Assembly (NCBI RefSeq): GCF_037975245.1
Contig: NC_092574.1
Coordinates: forward strand, 23,749,713-23,813,712
Length of the DNA: 64,000 nt
Direction of reading: 5' to 3'
Source of the DNA: Apostichopus japonicus
Lineage: Eukaryota; Echinodermata; Holothuroidea; Aspidochirotida; Stichopodidae
The notes beneath the pieces are model-generated. The model was given only the letters and a program-made list of their open reading frames with translations. It ran no database searches and was not told where the DNA came from. Both the position numbers and the translations under genes were made by a program. Positions within the stretch are counted from its first letter, which is position 1, and each line of letters starts with the position of its first letter. Below, piece after piece: positions 41,401-49,639 of the stretch.

Positions 41401-44400
41401 TGATATATGTCAGCAACAGTGGTAGATAATTCAGACAGAAATAATTATGGCAACAAGATTTAAACACACGCTAGGCTAATCAAGGTCTTCTTTGGCAGGA
41501 GCCGAAGGGGAGGAGAGAGGTGGTCTTTAAATCCATATTTCATTCTCGTGTCGATATGTGCAGGAGTCGTCCTGCCAAAGGGATTGCGGACTTTCTGAGA
41601 GTATCGGGAATTCACTAGCCAGATTCAAGCAGTCGATTTGACATTGAATTATAGACGGAAATCAGTTCTCCAACCAAGTCTTTGAGCACAATATCATCCA
41701 ATATGAAAATTAAATGTTGTAGAACTCGTAAACCGAAACTTGTAAATTTCGATAAAAAAGACTGTTCTATTCTATTAAGGTTAGGCTAGTTTTGACTAAC
41801 AATGAGATTGAACTGCCATACCGTACATTACGGTACTGCATGAGAGCAGCCGCATGAGTGCATCCAAATAATTGTGCAATGACCTTGAAAGTATAGACGA
41901 ATAAGAGAAATTAGACAATGATTTTTCGATTCAGCCCTTCGACGTCCATACACCTACACGCTGCTGCGCCTAACTTCGTCTGTTTTCAATGTGTTAATTA
42001 TATGCATCCGCTGCATGGCAGTACTTTTCCGCCTGGTCAGTGTAGTAACCAGTGTAAAAATCCGCATGATATCTCATCACATGCTTTGCATTCCAGGACT
42101 ACGTGAGAGCGTGGTGCTTTAGTAGCCTCACGTGATATTTGTTGCTTCTTAGCCATCTTAGGAGAAGCACCTCATTATGGCCGTTCTATTCATATAAGTA
42201 ACAAACGAATAGTTGCTATACTCTCTGCCTCTAAGTGCATGCGTTTTCAATGTTCTATGTGGCACTTGTGGATTATTTGTATACCTTTCAGTGGCATAAT
42301 TGTTTTGAATCATTGAAGTACTGCATTGCATTTATCAGACTTGTTGCTAAAATATAGCAGTTACTTAATTGTTCTTGGACTTTAGCCTTAATTAACAACT
42401 AAGAATCAGATGCAGAATCACGTTTTCACTTACACAGAGTGCTGTTTAAGCAGAAATACTTGCTATACAGTTAGACATATAGGCCTTATACGAAAGCAAT
42501 TCGCAAGCATAATTGCAATATAAATTACGTTACCCACTAGAAGAAAACCTTAAGGCAGATATATAATTGCTTTTAGCCTTATACTTCTGCAATAAGTCAC
42601 AGTATAAATCTGATTAAAGCAGGCATAATTGCACATGCATGCTTAATGCCAAATGTGTTTCAAGAAGAACTTGACTATTCTGAACAGCTAATTGATGTTC
42701 GGCTAATCTTACGCAGTCGGAGACGCTTCCCGCGGGTGTAACCCCAGAGATTTCTCGATTTATTAAAAAACCCATTCTTGAGACAATTCAAGAGACGCCG
42801 AAGTGCAGTAAAGAACCTGATTATGCAAGAACCTGATTACTCAGGAAAATCTCAGTTTGTGGGGCAAAGTGATTTACCGACAACCAACAATTTGATTTTG
42901 CCGAGTTTGATGATGAAGTATCAAGCATGTTTAATGCTATATAAAACCCAGCCTCAACTCAATTTTTGGAGAGGTGCTAGACAATGCCGCCCTTGATTTT
43001 GGAAAGCGACGAAAGGGGGGCCGCCATTTTCACCTAACGTTGTTGGCATTATTACAGAACTATTGTTAAAATGGAAAATGTCAGATGACAAACTAAAAGA
43101 AAAGTATCAAAACTAAGTTCGACCTGACAACTGAGTTAATCTACGCGGGTGCTACAAGGGGCAGAGAGTTGAAACGTCAAAAAAAGTGCAGTTGATGATA
43201 ATTAAAGCCATAATTGTTTTGGGCCAGACATCTCACCAGGTGCTAAATATACCTATAGTGCTGATAAAACTACTGTGTATGAGTTCTATTTGATTCGCTG
43301 GCCTTTTTGCTTCAGGGTGGTGACCTTGAATTAAAAATTTAGCTAGTCGAGAGCTGGTTGAACCTGACTTGAACCGTGGACATGTTACCGATACCTCTCT
43401 ACGGCAAAAAAGGCTCACTCCCTCTACATTTGGTATGTCGCATTTCAAGGAAGCTTTGCGACAGCGACATTTCTCGGAACGTGCGGCTTCAGAAATCATA
43501 CTGTCCATGCATGGAGAAAGAACACCCAAAAACAATACTCGGTGTATCTATCCAAAATGGATATTTTACTGTCGTAAAAAGGAAAGTTAATCCCTTACAG
43601 TCTCCTGTTCATGAGGTACTAGTTGAGCTACTATAGTGAATCTGTTAAGTGAAAGTGTCAGTTTTAGTGGTATTAATGCGATACATACGGAAGTATGTTA
43701 TCGGCCGTTCTACTGAACCCAGAAGAAGTTGGGGAAAAACCATATATGGTATAACAATTTATGTTTTTGAATTAGGTATACACCCCAACCGAGGAGTGTT
43801 TGCGACGTGTCCATTGTTTTCAATTATCTCGCAGGAGTTTGGAATGATTCGCTGTCTTTGAAATATTTAACTTTCAACATGGCAGTAACGCTCATTGCTC
43901 TATCGTCTGCACAGAAATGTCACACTTTGCACTTTTTCCTTCAGATTCAAACTATTTGGAAAACTCTAAACAAGGTTTTACTTTCTATATTAGTAAGAAA
44001 CTAAAACAGGCTCGTAGGCTTTCGATTTGCCAAAGTCCGCACTGTAAATTGGCGCAGTTGAGGTATAATCGTGCTAAAACAAACAAGTTCTTCAGTGTTG
44101 CAACTCACGTAACAAGGATGTTGGAAAATTCCATCATTAGGGAAGAAGTATGGTAGTTTTCGTTCATAATTTTCGTCTGCCTTGCTAAATTTTTCCTACA
44201 AGATTCGAACTGGAGAAACCAAAACAGTCTCGTACAGGTAACGTAGGCTTTCAATTTGCCAAAATGTGCACAATTATTAAGAAGAAGCTGTGTGCTTTGA
44301 CTTTCCGTTCTAGAAAAATATACTTTGATGTTACAAGTGCTTGAAAAAAAAGATTCTGGTTTTCTATAAGCTTTGTGAGCATATAGGAATGTTTGCTTCT

Positions 44401-46890
44401 AAATAGCGCGTAGCAGGATTTTTCTCGGAATCTATCTGTGAATTGGCGCAATTGAGGTCATCGTGAGTTAACAAACAAGTTCTTGTTGCAACTCACGTAA
44501 CAAATATGTTGGTCAATTCCATTATAATACAGGTTAGAATTATGGTAGTTTTCGTTCAAAATTGTCGTTCTCAAATATTTACTGCCTTGCTAAATTTGCC
44601 CTATAAGATTCACGATCTGGAGAAAAAAGTTTGAGGTTACAACGACAAAATACACTCTGGCAAATGCCAAGTGATATGTTTCCCAAGTGTACCAGCCTAT
44701 ATTTAAAAGAGAGTTCAGTTGAATAAAAGTGATTAAAAAAAAACACCGTTGAAAATGAAATTATATGCTGACACAATGGAACAGAGAATCGGAAAAATGC
44801 AAGCTACGCTTGTACTAGATGCATGACAAGCGTCATCGTTAAGAATACGCGGATGAGGTATTACGCAATCCCAAAACAAAGAAATATACAAAGAGAGGAG
44901 GGTTTAAAGATTTCTAAACCTGTTTCCAATTCGATGTCAAAATGACGAGGGTTCTTCCTGTCCAATCAAAATTAATTTTATGCATGTTTTAGGGAGAGAT
45001 ATGTAAATTATAAGAACACTTTATATGAGTTTGACCAATGACAAGGGGCAAAAGTTATACACAGTTTTCTTGGTTGCTGTGTGCCGAAATCAACAGTAAG
45101 ATCTGTGTTTCCAATAGGTTTAATCATAGAATCAGTTCTTTTGACGAGGGATTTACTCAGGATATTAGAATGAGACTTATAGCAATTGAAAGAGAAAGGT
45201 TTAACTTGTTCCATGGTGAATGAAATGAGTTGATTTAGTTATATGCTTATATAAGAGGGGATCAGTTTCTGAGAAAATATGATATCTATCAGAGTGGATC
45301 ACACAGTTAAGGGCGTGAACCAAACACTTATATGCACCAAACTTTCCCATATGGCGGATATTGCTGTCTCAAAAGAGACATTAAAGTAAATGAAGTAAAG
45401 CTCTCTCGGCAGCGTCAGGCTTAAATGATGAACTATTAAACGCCCACAGTACACGGGCAGCTGAAACTTCACCAGATTTTACAAAAAGAAAGTTACTTTG
45501 TAAGATATTGTACAGACAGCTGGCTGGGAAAGCGACGAAATGTTTTGCTTAGTTTGATCAAAGACCACTTTTGAGTTCAGAAAATGCTATCTGTAATAAC
45601 GTTTTTTAATAAAAAAGAAAATATTCTCAGTTATTTATAAGCTATTGTGAGCCGCAAACTGCTGTCTGAAAAGAGACCTCAATGCCCACCTGACAGCGTC
45701 AGGTTTAAATGCTGAACTATTAAAAAAAAGCCCACAGTATACACGGGCAGCTGTTCTTCGCCAGTTTTTACAAAGAATGGTCCTTTTGCAAGATATTTTA
45801 CAGAAAGCTGGCTGGAAATGCGAAAAAAACAATTGCTCAGTTTTATCACAAATCACTTTTGAGTTCAGAAAATACTTTCTGTACATATAGTTTTTCCTAA
45901 ACACCAGTGAAGTTTTGTTTCTGTCGTGCTCAACTCGATAGCTTTGAAGTCTCACATATTCCTAGAATGCAAAGCATGTGATGAGATTGAATATCTCAAT
46001 TATTTTAATTATAATTATCTAAAGTATCTCAATTATCTCAATTCTATCAAACATGTATGCTTGGATGAAGGATTACGTCCCACCCAAGCGCTTGTTCCCT
46101 TTCATGTAAGGGTTCGATGTGAAACACTTGTTTGCAGGCGCATAGCGAGGAACTTGCCAAGGGAGGGGCGAATTTGCCAAGGGAGGGGCGAACCTGTATA
46201 AGGCAAACTATCGGAGCCGTAGATACGGCATTGCAAACTATCTAAGCGTAGCGCCGCCATGTGTTGGCGCGAAGCGCACAAGAACATTTTTGCCGAAAAT
46301 GTCTCCCAGATCGCTGGAAATGGCACTTCCCAGACCTTGTAAGTTGCATCTTACCATTTTCTCTTTTAAAATTACTAGCGATATCATAAAAACATACAAA
46401 AAAAATATCCTCAAGGGGGTGGGGGTGGGGGCGGTCGCCCCCTTTCGCCCTTCCCCCTTGGCTATGACTATACGCGCCTGCTTGTTTGAGCAATGAGGTT
46501 ACTACAGCCGACACGCTCTCACGTATTATCCCTTCATGCAAGCATATGATTCGATATAATTCTGTAATTGATGGGTATTTATCTCTAGTAGCTTACCTGG
46601 CTGGTCAAACGTATAAATCAACATTCTCAAAACGCAATGTTCTTTTCCCATCGCTGGCAGGCACTATAAATGCTATAGGCTATCGACGATAGCTTGCCAA
46701 GTACACTTACTTCACGACGTGACAATTGATGACGCAATAAACCGCGAGAAAGGGACACATAACACACCGTACACAGAACTTAGAACTATATATACTCACC
46801 ACCCATTTCTTTGCCATCTTGGTGGATTTCCCTGTAATCTGCCTTCTCCTCTGCTTCGTTTTGTCGTCCGAAACGTTTAAGAAAGTCCAT
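21684..46890 (-). CDS. SLC6 Na+/Cl- dependent transporter, glycine-transporter-like (whole gene, 14 coding exons)
   Basis: Fourteen minus-strand exons join with consistent phase into 648 codons plus TGA; SLC6 proteins are usually 600-700 residues. Seen: TM1 with GNVWRFPY (residues 73-80); TM2 ending LFGQF; TM3 with YYN (147-149); a long second extracellular loop with Cys172 and Cys181 and sequons at Asn190 and Asn218; TM6 with QVFIS and GWGG (327-338); TM8 with TLGLDS (427-432); twelve hydrophobic spans in all; and a C-terminal KPAPEWGP. Family knowledge: SLC6 proteins sit in the plasma membrane and use Na+ and Cl- gradients to import small amino acids or amines. Gly71 occupies the place of the Asp found in monoamine carriers, so an amino-acid substrate is expected. 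The sequence around TM2-TM3 and the TM6 Trp look most like GlyT proteins. Glycine as substrate is inference; another amino acid is possible. Confidence 0.95.
21819..23873 (-). other. SLC6 intron 13
   Basis: About 2 kb. Contains an 11-base G run at 21903-21913 close to the acceptor, and short unrecognised frames (for example 96 codons at 23201-23491). A GGA-rich run lies at 23620-23680. Confidence 0.7.
23874..24044 (-). CDS. SLC6 gene exon 13 (TM12)
   Basis: 171 nt, residues 548-604: [30 protein letters not shown], then TM12 and QTGTIKE. The YPPWAxxIGW motif is typical. The acceptor tract is a short (CTT)n run ending CAAG. Donor gtgagc follows KE. Confidence 0.94.
24390..24840. repeat. Compound 47-bp / 30-bp minisatellite in SLC6 intron 12
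   Basis: About six and a half 47-bp units (ggtgttgagtacacatcc, then atcacaacgagtacacactg, then atccaccac) run from about 24393 to 24700. They are followed by 30-bp units (caccgtgttgagtacacatt plus catcatccaa) to about 24838. The two unit types share gtgttgagtacacat, so the shorter is probably a deletion form of the longer. Confidence 0.9.
24931..25031 (-). CDS. SLC6 gene exon 12 (TM11)
   Basis: 101 nt, residues 514-547: [20 protein letters not shown], then [14 protein letters not shown]. This is the cytosolic loop plus TM11. Acceptor ttttag, donor gtgagt. Confidence 0.94.
25404..25503 (-). CDS. SLC6 gene exon 11 (TM10)
   Basis: 100 nt, residues 481-513 plus one base: [20 protein letters not shown] and [13 protein letters not shown]. 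The GGIYVxQLxDxY motif is characteristic. Donor gtatgt. Confidence 0.94.
26329..26469 (-). CDS. SLC6 gene exon 10 (TM8-TM9)
   Basis: 141 nt, residues 434-480: [20 protein letters not shown] and then TM9 up to GLPLCFE. The [11 protein letters not shown] run is the conserved end of TM8. Acceptor aacag, donor gtgaga, phase 0. Confidence 0.95.
26942..27054 (-). CDS. SLC6 gene exon 9 (EL4 and TM8)
   Basis: 113 nt encoding residues 396-433: [20 protein letters not shown], then [10 protein letters not shown] and TLGLDSQ. The PGLxFxxYPEAL motif and the LGLDS sodium-2 site motif are diagnostic of SLC6. Phase 1 in, phase 0 out, donor gtaag. Confidence 0.95.
27668..28098. mobile_element. Non-autonomous hAT-type element in SLC6 intron 8
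   Basis: Starts CAGGGGGATAGGA and ends with TACCCCCTG, imperfect terminal inverted repeats. It is flanked by perfect 8-bp direct repeats GTCCAAAC (27660-27667 and 28099-28106). A 14-base G run (27695-27708) and a C run (28072-28083) lie just inside each end. Non-coding. Confidence 0.8.
28459..28580 (-). pseudogene. Decayed partial duplicate of SLC6 exon 8
   Basis: About 120 nt closely match the 3' two-thirds of exon 8 and its donor-side intron, roughly 210 bp downstream in gene direction. The copy lacks the 5' part and acceptor of exon 8, has two extra bases in the ALT-S/VMAG stretch that shift the frame, and has an extra A that changes the donor from gtaagt to gtaaag. It encodes the same Gly-Ala-Leu-Thr as exon 8. 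It cannot serve as a mutually exclusive exon as it stands. Confidence 0.85.
28681..28805 (-). CDS. SLC6 gene exon 8 (TM7)
   Basis: 125 nt encoding residues 354-395: [18 protein letters not shown] and [15 protein letters not shown]. Ser367 matches the conserved chloride-site Ser. Gly363 lies where SLC6 proteins normally have an Asn that contacts Na1 and Cl-. The donor is a strong gtaagt. A partial decayed copy lies 3' in the next intron. Confidence 0.95.
29504..29607 (-). CDS. SLC6 gene exon 7 (TM6)
   Basis: 104 nt encoding residues 320-353: [20 protein letters not shown] and [14 protein letters not shown]6 includes Gln327 and Ser331, which correspond to chloride/sodium-site residues, and Trp336 in a GWGG motif like the glycine carriers. 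Donor gtaaga splits an Arg codon 2/1. Confidence 0.95.
29775..30055. repeat. Interspersed-repeat fragment in SLC6 intron 7
   Basis: Begins caggcgctgatccatggttt, a start reminiscent of short hAT-type elements, and runs to an 11-base G run at 30044-30054. No matching right end or target duplication seen. Confidence 0.35.
30560..31650 (+). mobile_element. Penelope-like reverse transcriptase relic in SLC6 intron 6
   Basis: Plus-strand fragments in shifting frames recall Penelope-like [12 protein letters not shown] near 30605, [19 protein letters not shown] near 30944, [12 protein letters not shown] near 31290, [15 protein letters not shown] near 31490 and [12 protein letters not shown] near 31590. 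TIDVKAMY corresponds to RT motif A. The YIDG stretch corresponds to the YIDD catalytic motif with the second Asp lost. Multiple frameshifts and stops make it a dead copy, antisense to the host gene. No GIY-YIG domain was seen after it. Confidence 0.7.
31709..31843 (-). CDS. SLC6 gene exon 6 (TM5)
   Basis: 135 nt, 45 codons, residues 275-319. [20 protein letters not shown] is TM5, followed by [10 protein letters not shown] and a loop with [11 protein letters not shown]. The pattern matches SLC6 (VVYFTATFPY, RGVTLPGA). Phase 0 at both ends. Confidence 0.95.
32372..32504 (-). CDS. SLC6 gene exon 5 (TM4)
   Basis: 133 nt encoding residues 230-274: [20 protein letters not shown], then TM4 and KGVKTSGK. 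The IRWEL and KGVKxxGK patterns are typical of SLC6. Acceptor ccgtag, donor gtgagt, ending in phase 0. Confidence 0.95.
32663..32957 (-). CDS. SLC6 gene exon 4 (TM3 and extracellular loop 2)
   Basis: 295 nt, the longest exon, encoding residues 132-229. TM3 carries the conserved YYN. The second extracellular loop follows, with PLPWSHC, a second Cys nine residues on (the usual SLC6 disulfide pair), and two N-glycosylation sequons (NIS at 190, NSS at 218). The middle of the loop repeats TDAS-type units encoded by an imperfect 15-bp tandem repeat. The donor is gtacgt after GGGA, splitting the Glu codon 2/1. Confidence 0.93.
33471..33602 (-). CDS. SLC6 gene exon 3 (TM2)
   Basis: 132 nt encoding residues 88-131, from [10 protein letters not shown] through EMLFGQF to SPLFK. 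This is TM2 and the start of the first intracellular loop. Tyr94 matches the conserved chloride-site Tyr. Val93 stands where the family almost always has Pro (the FLxPY motif). The acceptor tract is formed by the (ATT)n array immediately upstream. Donor gtatgt. Confidence 0.95.
33609..33725. repeat. (AAT)n microsatellite abutting exon 3
   Basis: About 117 bp of AAT triplets with a few interruptions. On the gene strand it is (ATT)n and runs to within a few bases of the CAG-type acceptor (tgtag) of exon 3. Confidence 0.95.
33770..33970. repeat. G-rich repeat fragment in SLC6 intron 2
   Basis: Starts cataggcgtaggaac, matching the end of the element at 53.23 kb, and ends in a 16-base G run (33953-33968). 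Probably a truncated copy of a related element. Confidence 0.4.
34168..34338 (-). CDS. SLC6 gene exon 2 (TM1)
   Basis: 171 nt encoding residues 31-87. An acidic, Lys-rich stretch is followed by [20 protein letters not shown] and the SLC6 signature VWRFPY. Gly71 replaces the amine-binding Asp of monoamine carriers; Asn74 is the conserved Na1 ligand. The acceptor is cgcag and the donor gtaagt. Phase 1 at both ends. Confidence 0.95.
35396..35730. repeat. TA-rich low-complexity block in SLC6 intron 1
   Basis: Mostly (TA)n with ata/ttata variants and many self-complementary stretches. No coding content. Confidence 0.9.
36065..36350. repeat. Degenerate tandem repeat
   Basis: Units of roughly 50-60 bp recur with the phrase ttttgctgcaaaatgttgat and variants, in both direct and partly inverted form. 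Highly diverged. Confidence 0.4.
37473..37509 (-). CDS. Possible alternative first coding exon of the SLC6 gene
   Basis: Inside intron 1 on the gene strand, an ATG with G at -3 opens 12 codons ([12 protein letters not shown]) plus one base, directly followed by a gtgagt donor. The leftover single base gives the same phase as exon 1, so splicing to exon 2 at 34338 keeps the frame and forms Glu at the junction. An in-frame TAA lies 27 nt upstream of the ATG. A TATA-like ATATATA lies about 130 nt upstream, near 37640. Vertebrate GlyT1 is known to use alternative first exons, which makes this reasonable. The exon is very short and has no transcript support here. The resulting protein would be 630 residues. 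Confidence 0.4.
38000..42700. other. Middle of SLC6 intron 1, no gene recognised
   Basis: Holds an 18-base C run (38259-38276), a repeat fragment ending ttacgccactg near 39435 that resembles the end of the 53.2-kb element, and a purine-rich GAAGGAGG stretch at 41055-41140. No exon-like coding was found. Confidence 0.4.
42750..44160 (+). mobile_element. DIRS-like retrotransposon relic: gag-like piece and tyrosine recombinase
   Basis: Plus-strand pieces in several frames. A gag-like piece has [10 protein letters not shown] (near 43205). A recombinase N-terminal part includes [20 protein letters not shown] (from 43432) and [19 protein letters not shown] later piece reads [20 protein letters not shown] and then [14 protein letters not shown]. 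The last matches the first catalytic-Arg region of DIRS-type tyrosine recombinases (usually a QRC motif), here with Lys for Arg. Stops and frameshifts throughout; not functional. Confidence 0.6.
44200..44650 (+). repeat. Diverged tandem copy of the 43.98-44.2 kb segment
   Basis: The phrases tagtttt cgttca, ttggcgcaattgaggt and gcaactcacgtaacaa recur in the same order as at 43990-44215. A local duplication inside the DIRS-like relic. Confidence 0.6.
45350..45895 (+). mobile_element. DIRS-like tyrosine recombinase C-terminus, two tandem copies
   Basis: Copy 1 (about 45350-45600) reads [12 protein letters not shown], keeping the H-x-x-R catalytic motif, followed in another frame by AGWESDEMF, the AGW motif seen in these recombinases. 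Copy 2 (about 45650-45895) repeats the segment with frameshifts and an AGWKCEK piece. Both are broken by stops. Confidence 0.6.
46135..46480. mobile_element. Non-autonomous hAT-type element, 346 bp, near SLC6 exon 1
   Basis: Left end CAGGCGCATAGCG and right end CGCGCCTG form short terminal inverted repeats. It is flanked by perfect 8-bp direct repeats CTTGTTTG (46127-46134 and 46481-46488). The interior begins with a directly repeated ttgccaagggaggggcgaa. Lies in intron 1 about 0.3 kb from exon 1. Confidence 0.85.
46800..46890 (-). CDS. SLC6 gene exon 1 (start codon, cytosolic N-terminus)
   Basis: Encodes residues 1-30, hydrophilic and charged, starting [10 protein letters not shown]. The start has A at -3 and G at +4. 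An in-frame TAA lies 24 nt upstream on the genomic strand. The exon ends GGTG before a gtgagt donor, leaving one base (phase 1) that joins AG of exon 2 to give Glu31. An acceptor-like pyrimidine tract plus CAG ends just before 46903, so this exon probably carries only 13 nt of 5' UTR and a further non-coding exon lies upstream, not identified. Confidence 0.85.
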
Positions 46891-46934
46891 CTTCAATATT
46901 GAACTGTGAAATTAACAAAGTAAAACTATGCATG

Positions 46935-47590
46935 AACTCATCTTCTTCTATAGCTGATGATGTGGGAATCAGATCATGATATTGGGTGGGGAGGGGGGTT
47001 GAGATATCTTCAGCAAACACCTTTTATCTTTTCACTGGTTTTCACCAGTTTCTTCCATGGCCTATATATCTCAACAACATAGCACCTTCAACGAAATTAC
47101 TATACCTATACAGACGAAGAAGAAAGTTGCTGGTATACTTGTTCAAGTCGCTCAGTGTATACACCTGCACACATATAGCCCTGCATACACTTATCAATGA
47201 GTCATATCACATTGCCTGGTAGATGAGAATGATCCTCTTTTCATATATATTCCGTCAGTTAAAGAAGCAAAACCCAGGCATCATAATGGCCCCTAAATGC
47301 ATATGAGATCGAGAGACTATTGATGAACAGCTACTTCAAACCCTAAGAAAAAGTCCTTTTCCTTTTGGCAGATAAATAGCTTTTAATGACATGACATAGG
47401 GTCGTTGGGGGGGGGGGGGAGGGGGATGACCCTTTGTCGGTGTGTGATGTCATTGTTTCACGTATTTTTGCCACTGTTTTTCTTTTCACCGAAAAGGAGA
47501 TTATATAACTCATGACAGCATGTACTGGCCAGTGTATATAGTTGACAACGTTTAAACTCCAATGTCATGAAAGAAAACACACAATGCACC
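46935..47590. repeat. Duplicated segment, copy 1 (5' flank of SLC6 gene)
   Basis: The block with gatgtgggaatcagatcat, accagtttcttccatggcct and atctcaacaacatagcacc recurs at 51085-51500 in the same order and orientation. The end phrase agttgacaacgtt is also shared. Copy 1 holds an extra G-rich run near 47408-47419. Confidence 0.8.
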
Positions 47591-47599
47591 AGCAGTTGA

Positions 47600-48440
47600 T
47601 AGGAAACACATGGTACACCACCAACAGTACTCTGAAAGGAAGCACGTTAATCTCTAAACGATCGCATTTGGAATAACGTTCAGTAAAAAGTAACTGCGGT
47701 TAGTATTTTTTTTGATAGTTATCCCGTCTATAATCCACCTTAACATCCCGTCAATTTCCTATGAGAATAATTTCAATATTAACGCTTGAATCACGACGAA
47801 CGTATACAGTAGCTATAACTATGAGAGCAAAGGACATGTTGCTATGGACTGCCAGAGTTAGCTGCTTGATGACAACAAAGACACGTGCACTCGACAAACT
47901 ATGTTTTCCCAAAACACCCACAAGTCTAAGACCAATTGGTAGCCTAAGATCACAATAAGTCAACATGGAAATCTAGCCTAACCATCTGTTTATTCGCTCA
48001 AATTGTGTCGCACTAAAAATATTCACCGACTACTTTCGATATTGCCGCTACCGTCGACCACATGGTAGCCTAACACCACACTAAGTCAATGGGAAAATAT
48101 TGCCTAACCATCGGTTTGCAAAAATAAAATAACAATTTTGGGTAGCATTGTAGTTAATTTTCGGTGGAATTCGGCAGTAGTTTAAGGTGTGTGCTATGTC
48201 GTGAAGTGGGACTGTAGTATTTTACGTACATTGTTGCTCTGGCGATGGATTGAAGCTTTTAACTTCGAGTAGGCCTAATTTTCCCCGGTATAATATTTTC
48301 GTTTTCGGTGGTGAGTGATTTTATCCACACACGAAATAAATAACATGATTAAAGGAAAAGGGACCTTGGCAAAAGCAAACCAATGCTTTTTATTCAGTCG
48401 ATGGGTTTTGGGTTTTTCGTCGTATATTCGGTGACTTGAC
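47600..48440. other. No gene recognised
   Basis: AT-rich 5' flank of the SLC6 gene. A small direct repeat (ggtagcctaa followed by cacaataagtcaa or cacactaagtcaa) occurs at 47938 and 48064. No promoter could be assigned. Confidence 0.4.
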
Positions 48441-48443
48441 GTT

Positions 48444-48531
48444 ATCGCGATTAATCGCGATTAATCGCGATTTATAAGTTTGTGCGTCCGATTAATACGT
48501 TAATCAACCAAACGGACGCACAAACTTATAA
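48444..48531. repeat. Three 10-bp direct units followed by a perfect 19-bp hairpin
   Basis: Three copies of atcgcgatta (48444-48473) lead into arms ttataagtttgtgcgtccg (48472-48490) and its exact reverse complement (48513-48531) around a 22-base loop. The right arm is part of the transposase-like coding fragment that follows, so the left arm is an inverted copy of it. Confidence 0.85.
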
Positions 48532-48795
48532 GGAACTTCAAGACGTGTTGGATGATGACAAACTACAGCTTGCTGCAATACACCAGGTAAAGGTGGCTGA
48601 GCGTGCGAACAGCTGTGAGGGCACTGTATAAACCTTTCACTTCTGTTTTGATCTTGTTAGTTCTAACAATGATGCATGTGAAGATCAAGGAAGTGCCCAA
48701 GGCCTACATTCCTTCCTTAACACTATTGTGTTGCACTTTTGTCTATTACATTACTCAGGGATGTGCTAAGCATTATAAGAACCCCTAAGTATACA
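48515..48795 (+). pseudogene. hAT-transposase-like fragment, frameshifted
   Basis: Three pieces in different frames recall the hAT/DUF4371-type protein family: TDAQTYKELQDVLDDDKLQL (from 48515), AVRALYKPFTSVLILL (from about 48614), and LLRDVLSIIRTP (from about 48751). They stand in the expected order, but frameshifts and a missing RWLS-type motif separate them. A dead fragment; whether it was a transposon or a domesticated relative cannot be told. Confidence 0.5.
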
Positions 48796-48809
48796 GCTGG
48801 CGCTACCCC

Positions 48810-49525
48810 TGTTTCAGAGTACTGTTGGTGCACTATATGTCGTTCCTTTCAGAATACAGCTGATGTACTATACTGTTGGTACACCATGTGTTTCCCTTCA
48901 GAGTACTGTTGGTACACCATGTGTTTCCTTTCAGAGTACTGTTGGTGCACTATTTGTTTCCTATCAGAGTACTGTTGGTGCACTATGTGTTACTTTCAGA
49001 GTACTGTTGGTCCACTATGTGTTGCCGTTCAGAGTACTGTTGGTGCACTATGTGTTTCCTATCAGGGTACTGTTGGTGCACTACCGTATGTATTTCCTTT
49101 CAGTGTACTGCTGGTGCACTATGTATTTCCTTTCAGAGTATGCACGTACTGTTGGTGCACTATGCGTTATACTTTCAGAGTAATGTTGGTCCACTATGTG
49201 TTGCCGTTCAGAGTACTGTTGGTGGACTATGTGTTTCCTATCAGGGTACTGTTGGTGCACTACCGTATGTATTTCCTTTCAGGGTACTGCTGGTGCACTA
49301 TGTATTTCCTTTCAGAGTATGCACGTACTGTTGGTGCACTATGTGTTACTTTCAGGGTACTGTTGGTGCACTATGTATTTCCTTTCAGAGTACCGCTGAT
49401 GTACTACTGTTGGTGCACTGTGTGTTTCCTTTTCAGAGCATTGCTGATGCACTATGTGCTTCCTATCAGAGCACTGTCGATGCAATATGTGTTGCCTTAC
49501 AGAGTACTGCTGGTGGAACAGTTCT
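48810..49525. repeat. 33-bp minisatellite with a 179-bp higher-order repeat
   Basis: Unit approximately gagtactgttggtgcactat plus gtgtttcctatca, about 21 units. A multi-unit block starting at 49001 recurs at 49180. The unit length is divisible by 3 and contains no stop in any forward frame, so long frames (298 codons at 48739-49635, and two others) exist as a by-product. They are Cys/Tyr/Trp-rich and lack codon-level conservation between units. Confidence 0.92.
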
Positions 49526-49639
49526 ATGGACGCATACAAATTATAAACTTGAAAACTAAAAAAAAGACTCCACTACCGAAAATTCTGGATATGAGGATTC
49601 ATTCAAGTTTATGCGTTCAATGTACCGGGCTCTGACTTG

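Noticed and set aside
48739-49635. 298-codon plus-strand reading frame as a gene
   Set aside because: Almost all of it is the 33-bp minisatellite, which is open in every forward frame because the unit lacks stops. No domain or splice support.
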